From: Flavobacteriales bacterium UBA2040
GTDB lineage: Bacteria > Bacteroidota > Bacteroidia > Flavobacteriales_D > Crocinitomicaceae
NCBI GenBank assembly: GCA_002332715.1
Contig: DDBE01000003.1
Location: 1 to 8,485 of the forward strand
Direction of reading: 5' to 3'
Length of the DNA: 8,485 nucleotides
The translations under genes and the position numbers were made by a program. Shown here piece after piece: positions 1 through 5,805 of the stretch; within the stretch, counting starts at the first letter, position 1, and each line of letters starts with the position of its first letter. The notes beneath the pieces are model-generated. The model saw nothing but the letters and a program-made list of their open reading frames with translations, had not been told where the DNA came from and did not search any database.

Positions 1-281
1 TCTTTCTTCTTCTTGTCATATAGGAACTTCTTGTAATCAATAATCTTACATACGGGAGGATCTGCATTAGGACTAATCTCGACTAGGTCAAGATCTAATG
101 CTTCAGCCCATTGTACTGCCTTGTTAGTGTAATAGATGTCTGGTGTGATTTCTTTGTCTGCTACTTCACTGATAGCGTCTAGATTATCTCCTACCAGTCT
201 TATTCTTGGTACTCTAATTTGATTGTTGATTCTTAGAGAAAACTTAGGTTCTCTCGAGACTACTTTACGTCTTTTAGCCAA
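1..281 (-). CDS. infC: Translation initiation factor IF-3, N-terminal part (cut by window edge)
   Basis: IF-3 binds the 30S ribosomal subunit, prevents premature joining of 50S and checks the initiator tRNA-start codon pairing. The visible 93 codons translate to a basic leader ([15 protein letters not shown]), then the IF-3 N-domain signatures [17 protein letters not shown] and [17 protein letters not shown], ending in the lysine-rich linker YDKKKK at the window edge. The C-terminal domain lies outside. I place the start at TTG 281-279: an in-frame TAA sits at 299-297, and no ATG occurs between it and the conserved RINNQ motif about 16 residues in. A rare start codon is a known trait of infC (AUU in E. 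coli, used for autoregulation); TTG here is my inference from the frame. clpC lies 203 bases upstream in the same direction, with a probable terminator between. The family call is firm. Confidence 0.93.
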   Translation of the reverse strand, partial: MAKRRKVVSREPKFSLRINNQIRVPRIRLVGDNLDAISEVADKEITPDIYYTNKAVQWAEALDLDLVEISPNADPPVCKIIDYKKFLYDKKKK

Positions 282-333
282 ATGTTTTGTGTTTACTTAT
301 AAATATTGTGTGTGCAATTTTCATTTGCTCTAT

Positions 334-366
334 CGAATTTACAAAAAAGCCATAACTAAACTCAAA
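334..366 (-). promoter_or_regulatory. Weak candidate promoter for infC
   Basis: Read on the minus strand, TTTG (366-363) is followed after 21 bases by TAAATTCG (341-334), one mismatch from the Bacteroidota -7 consensus TAnnTTTG. It would place the transcript start near 327 and leave a leader of about 45 bases before the TTG start. A second near match, GATATTTG (370-363), lacks a -33 partner. This is a weak pattern in AT-rich DNA. It gains some support from the candidate clpC terminator just upstream, which would make infC need its own promoter. Confidence 0.3.
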
Positions 367-427
367 TATCCCTAATGTTAATAATATAGGGTCTAAGTCG
401 CTTAATTAATTTACCAGGTAGCGAGAT

Positions 428-466
428 AAAAAAGTGTATTCACATAGATGTATATTAATGCACTTT
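428..466 (-). terminator. Candidate intrinsic terminator of clpC
   Basis: On the minus strand, 19 bases after the clpC stop codon, AAAGTGCATT (466-457) pairs with AATACACTTT (440-431): nine pairs and one C-A mismatch. The 16-base loop can itself form a small ACA/TGT stem. A run of six T (433-428) follows directly. The stem is AT-rich and therefore weak, but its position and T-run suit Rho-independent termination and would separate clpC from infC. Confidence 0.5.
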
Positions 467-484
467 ATATATTATGAAGTTCTG

Positions 485-3049
485 TTATTCTGCGATATCC
501 TCTTCTTCTTTTACAACTTTCTTGGTGAATGTGATCTTTATGCCATCTTTCTTCTTGTTAAGAGATGCTTTAAATTTAGATCCTTCTCCTGGGTTATTAG
601 CAAGAATAAACTCCGCTAATGGATCTTCTATGTATTTCTGTATTGCTCTGTGTAATGGTCTTGCTCCAAATTGCGGATCGTATCCTTTCTCAGCTACAAA
701 CTTCTTAGCATCATCAGCTAACGTAAGTTTATAACCCATATTATCTAGTCTATCAAAAAGGTCGTTGAGAGTGATATCTATAATATTGAAAATATCGTCC
801 TGATCCAAGCTATTAAATATAACTACATCATCAATACGATTGAGAAATTCTGGAGAGAAAGTCTTTTTCAGAGCATTTTGTATGATACCCTTACTGGTCT
901 CTTCAGTTGACTCTTGACGTGACTGAGTTGCAAAACCAACTCCTTGACCAAAGTCCTTCAGTTGTCTTACTCCAATATTAGATGTCATGATGATCATCGT
1001 ATTCTTAAAATCAACCTTTCGTCCAAGACCATCCGTCAACTGTCCGTCGTCAAGTACTTGTAATAGAATATTATATACATCAGGGTGTGCCTTCTCGATC
1101 TCATCTAGTAAGATTACAGAATATGGCTTTCTTCTAACTTTTTCAGTCAGTTGTCCTCCTTCTTCATAACCTACATATCCTGGAGGTGCGCCTATTAATC
1201 TACTGATAGAGAACTTCTCCATATATTCACTCATATCTATACGCAATAGAGCATCTTCTGAGTCAAATACATATTTGGCTAGTGCTTTAGCTAACTCCGT
1301 TTTTCCTACACCTGTTGGTCCAAGGAAGATAAATGAACCAATCGGTTTACTTGGATCTTTCAATCCTACACGATTCCGCTGAATCGCCTTAGTGACTTTT
1401 ATAATGGCTTCATCCTGCCCGATGATCATCTTTTTCATATCTGCTGCCATTTTGACAAGCTTACCGCTTTCGCTCTGGGCTACTTTCATGACTGGAATGC
1501 CGGTCATCATAGATACTACTTCTGCTATATCTTTCTCTTCTACCGGATTTCTTCTAGTTTTACTATCTTCATCCCACTGTAGCTTTGCGTCTTCTAGTTT
1601 CTTCTGTAGCTTAGTTTCTTGATCTCTTAGTTCGGCCGCTTCTTCGTACTGCTGATTTTTCACAGATTGATTCTTAGCTACTTTCACTTTTCCTATTGCA
1701 CCTTCCAGCTCTTCTATATGCTCAGGGACATGTATGTTTTTGAGGTGAGTACGTGCACCTACTTCATCCATTACGTCTATTGCTTTATCCGGAAGGAATC
1801 GATCACTGATATACCTTGTACTTAAGCTTACACATGCTTCTATTGCCTCATCAGAGTAAGTGACATTGTGGAAATCCTCATATTTCTCTTTGATATTGTG
1901 AAGTATGTGCACAGCTTCTTCATTGGAAGGCGGCTCTACTATGACCTTTTGAAACCTTCTATCTAGTGCACAATCTTTTTCGATATGCTGTCTATATTCA
2001 TCTAGCGTACTTGCACCAATACATTGTAGCTCACCTCTAGCTAGTGCAGGTTTGAAAATGTTAGATGCATCTAGTGAGCCAGTTGCACCTCCAGCTCCTA
2101 CTATAGTATGTATTTCATCTATGAAGAGTATTACATCTCTAGCTTTTTCAAGCTCAGTCATAATGGCCTTCATTCTTTCTTCAAATTGGCCTCTGTACTT
2201 TGTACCTGCAACTAATGCAGCAAGGTCAAGCATTACTATTCTCTTGTCAAAGAGAGTTCGAGATACTTGTTTCTCGTGTATACGGAGTGCAAGTCCTTCT
2301 GCTATTGCCGTCTTACCTACTCCTGGTTCGCCGATAAGTATAGGGTTATTCTTTTTACGTCTGCTGAGAATCTGAGATACACGCTCGATTTCTGTTTCTC
2401 TGCCTATAATAGGATCAAGCTTACCATCTTCAGCAAGTTTACTGACATCTCTACCAAAATTATCTAGTACAGGCGTACGACTCTTGCTATTCCCTTTAGA
2501 AGCAGCTTGTCCACTACGTCCACTGAATGGGTCGTTTTCTTCATCCATTGGTGAGTCGCTATCTGAAGGTGTCCCATCATAAAACTCAGTATACGAACTA
2601 TCTGATTCATGCTTTACATAATCTAGTTCTGACTTGTATGCTTCGTAGTCTACATCAAAGTCTCCCATGATTTGAGAGGCTACATTTTCATTGTGCTTCA
2701 GTATCGACAGCATAAGGTGTTCAGGATATATTTCGTCGTTTTGGTACACTTTAGCTTCTAAGAAAGTTACTTTTAGAACTTTCTCTGCATGCTTGTTGAG
2801 GGGTATATTACCTACATTATATGAAGTGTCATCAGATTTATTAGGAGTTGTCTTTACTTCGATCTTGTATTTGAGCTCTTCTAGGTTTACTTCTAATGAG
2901 TCTAGTACTTTTATAGCTAGGCTTTCAGAATCTTGTATCATACCGAGTAGTAGATGTTCAGTTCCTATATAGTTATGACCCATACGTATTGCTTCTTCTC
3001 TCGAGAGCTGTATGATCTTCCTTACTTGTGATGAGAATTTTCTGTTCAT
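485..3049 (-). CDS. clpC: ClpC-type AAA+ unfoldase of the ClpCP protease
   Basis: Cytoplasmic Hsp100 ATPase that unfolds proteins and feeds them to ClpP. The 854 residues, a normal length for ClpC, show the full layout. Two Clp_N repeats lie at about 4-65 and 84-145, followed by an acidic Ser/Asp linker (about 147-195). AAA module 1 has Walker A GEPGVGKT (240-247), pore-loop Tyr285, Walker B with D311/E312 and arginine finger region 364-365. A middle coiled-coil with UVR-like sequence spans about 450-487. AAA module 2 has Walker A GPTGVGKT (577-584), pore loop GYVGYE (624-629), Walker B VILLDE (645-650) and sensor-2 GAR near 795-797. The tripeptide VGF at 704-706 is in the place of the ClpP-docking loop, so ClpP should be the partner. 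The middle domain and VGF favour ClpC over ClpA or ClpB. The start ATG directly precedes the conserved NRKFSSQVRKII segment. No ctsR, mcsA or mcsB is adjacent, unlike in Firmicutes. No -7 box could be found upstream, so its control is unclear. Confidence 0.97.
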   Translation of the reverse strand: MNRKFSSQVRKIIQLSREEAIRMGHNYIGTEHLLLGMIQDSESLAIKVLDSLEVNLEELKYKIEVKTTPNKSDDTSYNVGNIPLNKHAEKVLKVTFLEAKVYQNDEIYPEHLMLSILKHNENVASQIMGDFDVDYEAYKSELDYVKHESDSSYTEFYDGTPSDSDSPMDEENDPFSGRSGQAASKGNSKSRTPVLDNFGRDVSKLAEDGKLDPIIGRETEIERVSQILSRRKKNNPILIGEPGVGKTAIAEGLALRIHEKQVSRTLFDKRIVMLDLAALVAGTKYRGQFEERMKAIMTELEKARDVILFIDEIHTIVGAGGATGSLDASNIFKPALARGELQCIGASTLDEYRQHIEKDCALDRRFQKVIVEPPSNEEAVHILHNIKEKYEDFHNVTYSDEAIEACVSLSTRYISDRFLPDKAIDVMDEVGARTHLKNIHVPEHIEELEGAIGKVKVAKNQSVKNQQYEEAAELRDQETKLQKKLEDAKLQWDEDSKTRRNPVEEKDIAEVVSMMTGIPVMKVAQSESGKLVKMAADMKKMIIGQDEAIIKVTKAIQRNRVGLKDPSKPIGSFIFLGPTGVGKTELAKALAKYVFDSEDALLRIDMSEYMEKFSISRLIGAPPGYVGYEEGGQLTEKVRRKPYSVILLDEIEKAHPDVYNILLQVLDDGQLTDGLGRKVDFKNTMIIMTSNIGVRQLKDFGQGVGFATQSRQESTEETSKGIIQNALKKTFSPEFLNRIDDVVIFNSLDQDDIFNIIDITLNDLFDRLDNMGYKLTLADDAKKFVAEKGYDPQFGARPLHRAIQKYIEDPLAEFILANNPGEGSKFKASLNKKKDGIKITFTKKVVKEEEDIAE

Positions 3050-3082
3050 GGTATTATAATTTCGGTGCTCTACAGTTTTAGA

Positions 3083-3117
3083 TTGATTGTAAATAATAAT
3101 AGTTTATATACAATCAA
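3083..3117. repeat. Perfect 9-base inverted repeat in the clpC upstream region
   Basis: TTGATTGTA (3083-3091) and TACAATCAA (3109-3117) are perfect reverse complements separated by 17 bases. The nearest arm begins 34 bases before the clpC start codon. It could be an operator for a dimeric regulator, or a 5' leader hairpin of the clpC mRNA if transcription starts further upstream. The sequence does not match the CtsR or HrcA/CIRCE operators as I know them. Confidence 0.5.
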
Positions 3118-3224
3118 AAAACGTTCTATAATATTCTCTACATATATAGGACTTTCTGTCCATATGTTATAACCTTTGACTTATAATTCTATTAGTAACA
3201 ATAATGTGCCAAATGTGTTTTTGG

Positions 3225-3264
3225 AACATTATGTCAGTTATTGTTTAATTGAAGTAACATTATG
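3225..3264. repeat. Pair of 9-base direct repeats
   Basis: AACATTATG occurs at 3225-3233 and 3256-3264, 31 bases start to start, which is close to three helical turns. Both copies are followed by a base and then C (TC and AC). It lies about 180-215 bases upstream of clpC. It may be a paired regulator site or chance in AT-rich DNA. Confidence 0.3.
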
Positions 3265-3431
3265 ACGGTCAAAAAGCTGTAATAGTATCGAATTTAACGA
3301 ATATTTAAACTTGTATTGTATTTGTGGGAGACGAATAATCCGTGATTGCACTCTTCATGCCTAATGGACGACTAATATTCTGATGGTTTTAAATAATCCA
3401 TGTGAGTTATTCATTCGAGTTACTACAAATG

Positions 3432-3456
3432 GGATATAATACAATCTGTATTATCC
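3432..3456. repeat. Tight hairpin or operator-like inverted repeat
   Basis: ATAATACA (3436-3443) pairs perfectly with TGTATTAT (3447-3454) around a three-base loop. GG (3432-3433) and CC (3455-3456) extend the stem past a two-base bulge. No T-run follows on either strand, so it is not a standard terminator. Its role is unknown. Confidence 0.45.
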
Positions 3457-3561
3457 ATGGCAACAGTTAAAGAAACAAGGTTCCAATGTTATCACTTGAT
3501 ATACATTGCTGAAGTAGTTTGATTATATACTATATAGTTATTGTACGAGTGTTTGCCACAT

Positions 3562-3592
3562 AAAAAAGAGCCAGCAATTTCTTGCTGACTCT
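3562..3592 (-). terminator. Intrinsic terminator of the tRNA-Lys transcript
   Basis: On the minus strand, AGAGTCAGCAA (3592-3582) pairs with TTGCTGGCTCT (3577-3567) over 11 positions with one T-G wobble, around a four-base loop. A run of six T (3567-3562) follows. It begins four bases after the tRNA discriminator base, so the tRNA is transcribed alone and clpC needs a separate promoter. Confidence 0.9.
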
Positions 3593-3596
3593 TAAG

Positions 3597-3669
3597 TGAT
3601 CGGTCTGGGGCTCGAACCCAGGACCCACGCCTTAAAAGGGCGTTGCTCTACCAACTGAGCTACTGAATC
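3597..3669 (-). tRNA. tRNA-Lys (anticodon UUU) with a mismatched acceptor stem
   Basis: The 73-base sequence folds as a tRNA. The D-arm is GCTC/GAGC with loop AGTTGGTA, the anticodon arm is ACGCC-CTTTTAA-GGCGT (anticodon UUU, Lys), the variable loop is GGGTC, and the T-arm is CTGGG-TTCGAGC-CCCAG. T8 and A9 fix the 5' end at 3669 (GATTCAG), and the discriminator A is at 3597; CCA is not encoded. The acceptor stem is abnormal. GATTCAG faces ACCGATC, giving G-C, A-U, U-A, U-G and then C-C, A-C and G-A mismatches at pairs 5-68, 6-67 and 7-66. A matching 3' strand would be CTGAATC; a matching 5' strand would be GATCGGT. Promoter and terminator are both intact. The gene is either a join of two tRNA genes or a damaged copy. 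Confidence 0.9.
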
Positions 3670-3706
3670 CTAATTTTCTTATGGATATTTCATCTGTTTG
3701 AGGCTG

Positions 3707-3736
3707 CAAATATACACGTATATTTTTTTTCAACAA
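3707..3736 (-). promoter_or_regulatory. Bacteroidota-type promoter of tRNA-Lys
   Basis: On the minus strand, TTG (3736-3734) is followed after exactly 19 bases by TATATTTG (3714-3707), a full match to the primary sigma factor consensus of this phylum (TTG, 19 bases, TAnnTTTG). The expected transcript start near 3700 leaves a leader of about 30 bases before the tRNA. This is the best promoter in the window and a main reason for assigning it to Bacteroidota. Confidence 0.85.
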
Positions 3737-3818
3737 GGCCAGAATTGCTTTTTTTTAGTTATTTTTTTCTGAAACACTCTAAGCCTTTGATTTTAAGTAC
3801 AAAATAAAGTAAAAAAAC

Positions 3819-3836
3819 ATTTTCTAAACAGAAAAT
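3819..3836. repeat. Perfect 7-base inverted repeat upstream of aroK
   Basis: ATTTTCT (3819-3825) and AGAAAAT (3830-3836) flank a four-base AAAC loop. Read on the minus strand it is followed by a T-rich stretch and could act as a weak terminator, but no minus-strand gene ends there. It lies 34 bases before the aroK -7 box, so an operator role is possible. It could also be chance in AT-rich DNA. Confidence 0.3.
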
Positions 3837-3870
3837 AAAAGTCGATTCACCACAATTATGCAAAAAGACG

Positions 3871-3878
3871 TAGGTTTG
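3871..3878 (+). promoter_or_regulatory. -7 promoter box of aroK
   Basis: TAGGTTTG fully matches TAnnTTTG. It ends 18 bases before ATG 3897, so transcription should begin around 3884. The -33 element is poor (TTC at 3846-3848, 22 bases away). Because it sits downstream of the in-frame ATG at 3858, it supports the later start for aroK. Confidence 0.55.
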
Positions 3879-3896
3879 TTTCTGAAAGCGAAAGGT

Positions 3897-4427
3897 ATGA
3901 TAATTTTCTTTGTTGGATATATGGCATCAGGCAAAAGCACCTTAGGAAAAAGGGTTGCTAAGCACTTATCTATACCCTTTTTTGATATGGACAAAGAAAT
4001 TGAGAAGGAAGCTGAAATGTCCATCCCTGATATCTTTAAAACTTATGGTGAAGAGGGATTTCGACGTATGGAAACGGCCTTCTTGAGTTCATTCATCAAA
4101 AAAGAAAAACATGCCTTACTTTCAACTGGTGGTGGCACACCCTGTTTTAATGACAACATGGAACTTTTAAATAAAAATGGATTGACAGTTTACTTGAATC
4201 GCCCAGCGAAAGAATTGGCCAACAGGATACATCACTCGAAAAAATCACGTCCATTGGTGGATTATATGAATCTCGAGGAACTTGAAAAGTTCATTGGAAT
4301 GCATCTTTCTGAAAGAGAACTATATTATACGCTAAGCCAGTTGAATATTTCAAGAGACAACCAAACGTCCCAAAACCTGACAAATCTCTTGCGGCATTAT
4401 TTAGATGATGTTCCGGAAGGAAATTGA
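3897..4427 (+). CDS. aroK: Shikimate kinase
   Basis: Cytoplasmic enzyme of the shikimate pathway to chorismate and aromatic amino acids; it phosphorylates shikimate at O-3 using ATP. From ATG 3897 the protein has 176 residues, the usual size. It shows Walker A GYMASGKS (7-14; most relatives have GSGKS), shikimate-site acidic residues in FFDMDKEI (D30, D32), FRRMET (R56/R57), STGGGTP with glycines 78-80, the lid motif SRPLV (R118) and the ER-LYY motif (R140). An ATG at 3858 would add 13 residues, but family members begin just before the P-loop and a -7 box lies at 3871-3878, so I prefer 3897. The 3' end overlaps the convergent membrane-protein gene by 31 bases. The tRNA-Lys gene is divergent upstream. 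Confidence 0.95.
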   Translation: MIIFFVGYMASGKSTLGKRVAKHLSIPFFDMDKEIEKEAEMSIPDIFKTYGEEGFRRMETAFLSSFIKKEKHALLSTGGGTPCFNDNMELLNKNGLTVYLNRPAKELANRIHHSKKSRPLVDYMNLEELEKFIGMHLSERELYYTLSQLNISRDNQTSQNLTNLLRHYLDDVPEGN

Positions 4428-4954
4428 AAGAAACGGTAAAACGCTAAAGCGGCAATACTCGAGAAAATGACGAGTTTATCTAGGTTGCTGATTTCTGCCC
4501 AAAAATAGAGTCCTCCCACATAAAAAATACCCATTCCAATATGGAAAACAAGTGCTACAGCTCCTAACCAAAAGAACATTTTTTTCTCACGCCAAAGCAA
4601 GACCAATGCAAACAGGAAAACACCCCAGCAAATAGCTGCAATAGAAAAATAGATTAGTAACTTCGGCAAAATATAATCAGGATGAATTTCTAATTCGATA
4701 GCGCGTTCAGATAAAAACTCAGAAATCGATATATTTTTGTTGGCACGAACTAAAAATCGCATTTGAAGAGCAATAAAGCTCAAAACATTCCAAACCAGAA
4801 ATATAATTCCGACTATCGTCAAACAATAAAAACCGATTCTAATAATGAAATTTGGTGACTTCAGACCAAAAATCCAATTTCTTAGCTGAAGTATCGCTGG
4901 CAAAGGACTTGTTGGCCCTATTCTTTCGTCTAATTTTCTGGCTGGATTTTCCAT
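4397..4954 (-). CDS. Four-helix inner-membrane protein of unknown function
   Basis: I do not recognise this family. The 185 residues show a polar N-terminus with Pro/Arg residues (1-37) and four hydrophobic segments at about 38-64, 95-121, 126-152 and 158-177. A hydrophilic loop of about 30 residues lies between the first two, and a short Ser/Thr/Lys tail ends the protein. There is no signal peptide and no obvious catalytic motif. Clusters of Lys/Arg (REKK at 122-125) suggest an inner-membrane helical bundle. The gene is convergent with aroK and overlaps its last 31 bases; it is divergent from the transglutaminase-like gene across 86 bases. A near match to the -7 box, TAATTTCG (4966-4959), lies only four bases before the ATG and is weak. 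The reading frame and hydrophobic pattern argue for a real gene; the role cannot be stated. Confidence 0.8.
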   Translation of the reverse strand: MENPARKLDERIGPTSPLPAILQLRNWIFGLKSPNFIIRIGFYCLTIVGIIFLVWNVLSFIALQMRFLVRANKNISISEFLSERAIELEIHPDYILPKLLIYFSIAAICWGVFLFALVLLWREKKMFFWLGAVALVFHIGMGIFYVGGLYFWAEISNLDKLVIFSSIAALAFYRFFQFPSGTSSK

Positions 4955-5027
4955 ACTTCGAAATTAAGAACTCCAATGGGAATTAGTCCAACTTTAATAA
5001 AGATTATAATAATTTCAATCAATCTTT

Positions 5028-5035
5028 TACTTTTG
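5028..5035 (+). promoter_or_regulatory. -7 promoter box of the transglutaminase-like gene
   Basis: TACTTTTG fully matches TAnnTTTG. It ends five bases before the TTG start at 5041, where transcription itself would be expected to begin, implying a leaderless or nearly leaderless mRNA. No clear TTG element is seen at the -33 position, which lowers confidence. Confidence 0.5.
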
Positions 5036-5040
5036 CCTTA

Positions 5041-5691
5041 TTGGAAAATCTAGAATCATATCTACAGGAAACGGAGTTTTTAAATTTCAATGATCCATTA
5101 TTCGAAGAATACATTGGCGAAATACTAACTTTAACCGATCCTGTTGCGCAAACAATAAAATTCTACAACAAAGTTAGAGATGGATTCCTGTACGATCCGT
5201 ATCATTTGGACCTGCGGCCAGAATCATTGGTTGCGAGTCAAATTCTATCCAAAAATCGTGCATGGTGCGTTGAAAAAGCAATTGTCTTTGCTGCAGGGGC
5301 TAGAAAACTTGGTATTCCGTCACGATTGGGCTACGCGGTGGTGCGAAATCATATTGGAGTAGAGAAACTTGAGAAGTACCTAAAACGTTCTGAAATTGTT
5401 TTTCATGGCTATGTAGAGGTCTTTTTGAACGATCAATGGATTGCATGCACGCCTGCGTTTGACAAAAGAATTTGTCGATTATCCGGTGTTCCTCCATTAG
5501 ATTTTGATGGGAAGACAAATTCTATGTTTCAAGCTTATTCGGGTGAAAAGCAGTTTATAGAGTACTTGCATTACTATGGAACATTTTATGACGTGCCAGT
5601 CGACTTTATGAATGCAGAAATGAAGAATTATTATCCGCATTTATTTGACGAAGTTTGGGATTCAAAGGAGTTTTCTTTTTTTCATTTATAG
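5041..5691 (+). CDS. Transglutaminase-like cysteine-hydrolase family protein
   Basis: A 216-residue single-domain protein of the transglutaminase-like superfamily (papain-like fold; such proteins act as proteases or amidases, and the substrate here is unknown). The triad candidates are in order: Cys76 in NRAWCVEKA, His122 in VFHGYVEVFL and Asp141 in PAFDKR. The segment GARKLGIPSRLGYAVVRNH between the Cys and the His is typical of the fold. No signal peptide or membrane segment is seen, so it is probably cytoplasmic. The start is TTG: an in-frame TAG lies at 4984-4986, no ATG occurs between it and 5041, and the first in-frame ATG after that is near residue 162, past the catalytic residues. The YLQETEFLNF segment right after the start resembles the N-terminus of relatives. 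It appears to be a single-gene unit with a likely terminator 43 bases after the stop. Confidence 0.88.
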   Translation: MENLESYLQETEFLNFNDPLFEEYIGEILTLTDPVAQTIKFYNKVRDGFLYDPYHLDLRPESLVASQILSKNRAWCVEKAIVFAAGARKLGIPSRLGYAVVRNHIGVEKLEKYLKRSEIVFHGYVEVFLNDQWIACTPAFDKRICRLSGVPPLDFDGKTNSMFQAYSGEKQFIEYLHYYGTFYDVPVDFMNAEMKNYYPHLFDEVWDSKEFSFFHL

Positions 5692-5733
5692 GTGATAAAG
5701 GATCTTAAACATTGGTTTCGACAATCATTTTTC

Positions 5734-5756
5734 AGAGACTAAAAACTTAGTCTTTT
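5734..5756 (+). terminator. Candidate terminator of the transglutaminase-like gene
   Basis: AGAGACTAA (5734-5742) pairs with TTAGTCTTT (5747-5755) over nine positions with one wobble, around a four-base AAAC loop. The 3' side runs into TTTT (5753-5756). The T-run is short, but the position, 43 bases after the stop, is right. On the minus strand no T-run follows, so it serves the plus strand only. The lipoprotein gene that converges on it may instead use the weak AT hairpin at 5776-5792 (ATTTTGA/TCAAAAT). Confidence 0.55.
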
Positions 5757-5805
5757 CGAATATTAAAATTTTCGAATTTTGATTTTCAAAATGTAATCAA
5801 TTCAG

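Larger units (their letters stand above)
3050..3561. other. Gene-free AT-rich region upstream of clpC with inverted repeats
   Basis: About 510 bases between the clpC start and the tRNA terminator hold no ORF I can defend; the longest frames I followed are 14-21 codons and have no recognisable content. I see a 9-base perfect inverted repeat (3083-3117), a bulged inverted repeat CATAT/GGAC with GTCC/ATATG (3141-3166), a 9-base direct repeat AACATTATG (3225 and 3256), and a tight hairpin (3432-3456). No TAnnTTTG box reads toward clpC. It must contain the clpC promoter and leader and could hold an unannotated small RNA, but nothing identifies one. Confidence 0.6.

Noticed and set aside
370..391. 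CCCTA/TAGGG inverted repeat upstream of infC
   Set aside because: Only five pairs with a 12-base AT loop; too weak to call a terminator or operator.
485..3049. Plus-strand open frames of 60-107 codons opposite clpC
   Set aside because: They are Ser/Leu-rich mirror frames of a strongly conserved gene on the other strand, with no promoter or homology.
3334..3405. Repeated AATAATCC...GTGA and GAGTTA words
   Set aside because: Short, imperfect and irregularly spaced; likely chance in AT-rich sequence, and not a CRISPR-type array.
3457..3522. 21-codon ORF after the 3432-3456 hairpin (MATVKETRF...)
   Set aside because: Short, no recognisable content, no promoter box near it; expected by chance in a 510-base gap.
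3597..3669. Genomic island inserted at the tRNA gene
   Set aside because: No integrase gene and no second copy of the tRNA 3' end in the window; integration normally restores a fully paired tRNA, unlike here.
3858..3896. Earlier in-frame ATG giving a 13-residue longer AroK
   Set aside because: Shikimate kinases begin just before the P-loop, and a full -7 box at 3871-3878 lies after this ATG.
3824..4024. Minus-strand 66-codon frame opposite aroK
   Set aside because: Overlaps the P-loop coding region of aroK and has no family features.
5753..5792. Repeated TTTTCGAAT and AT-only hairpin before the lipoprotein stop
   Set aside because: Very low complexity; no proper T-run on the minus strand, so not called as a separate terminator.
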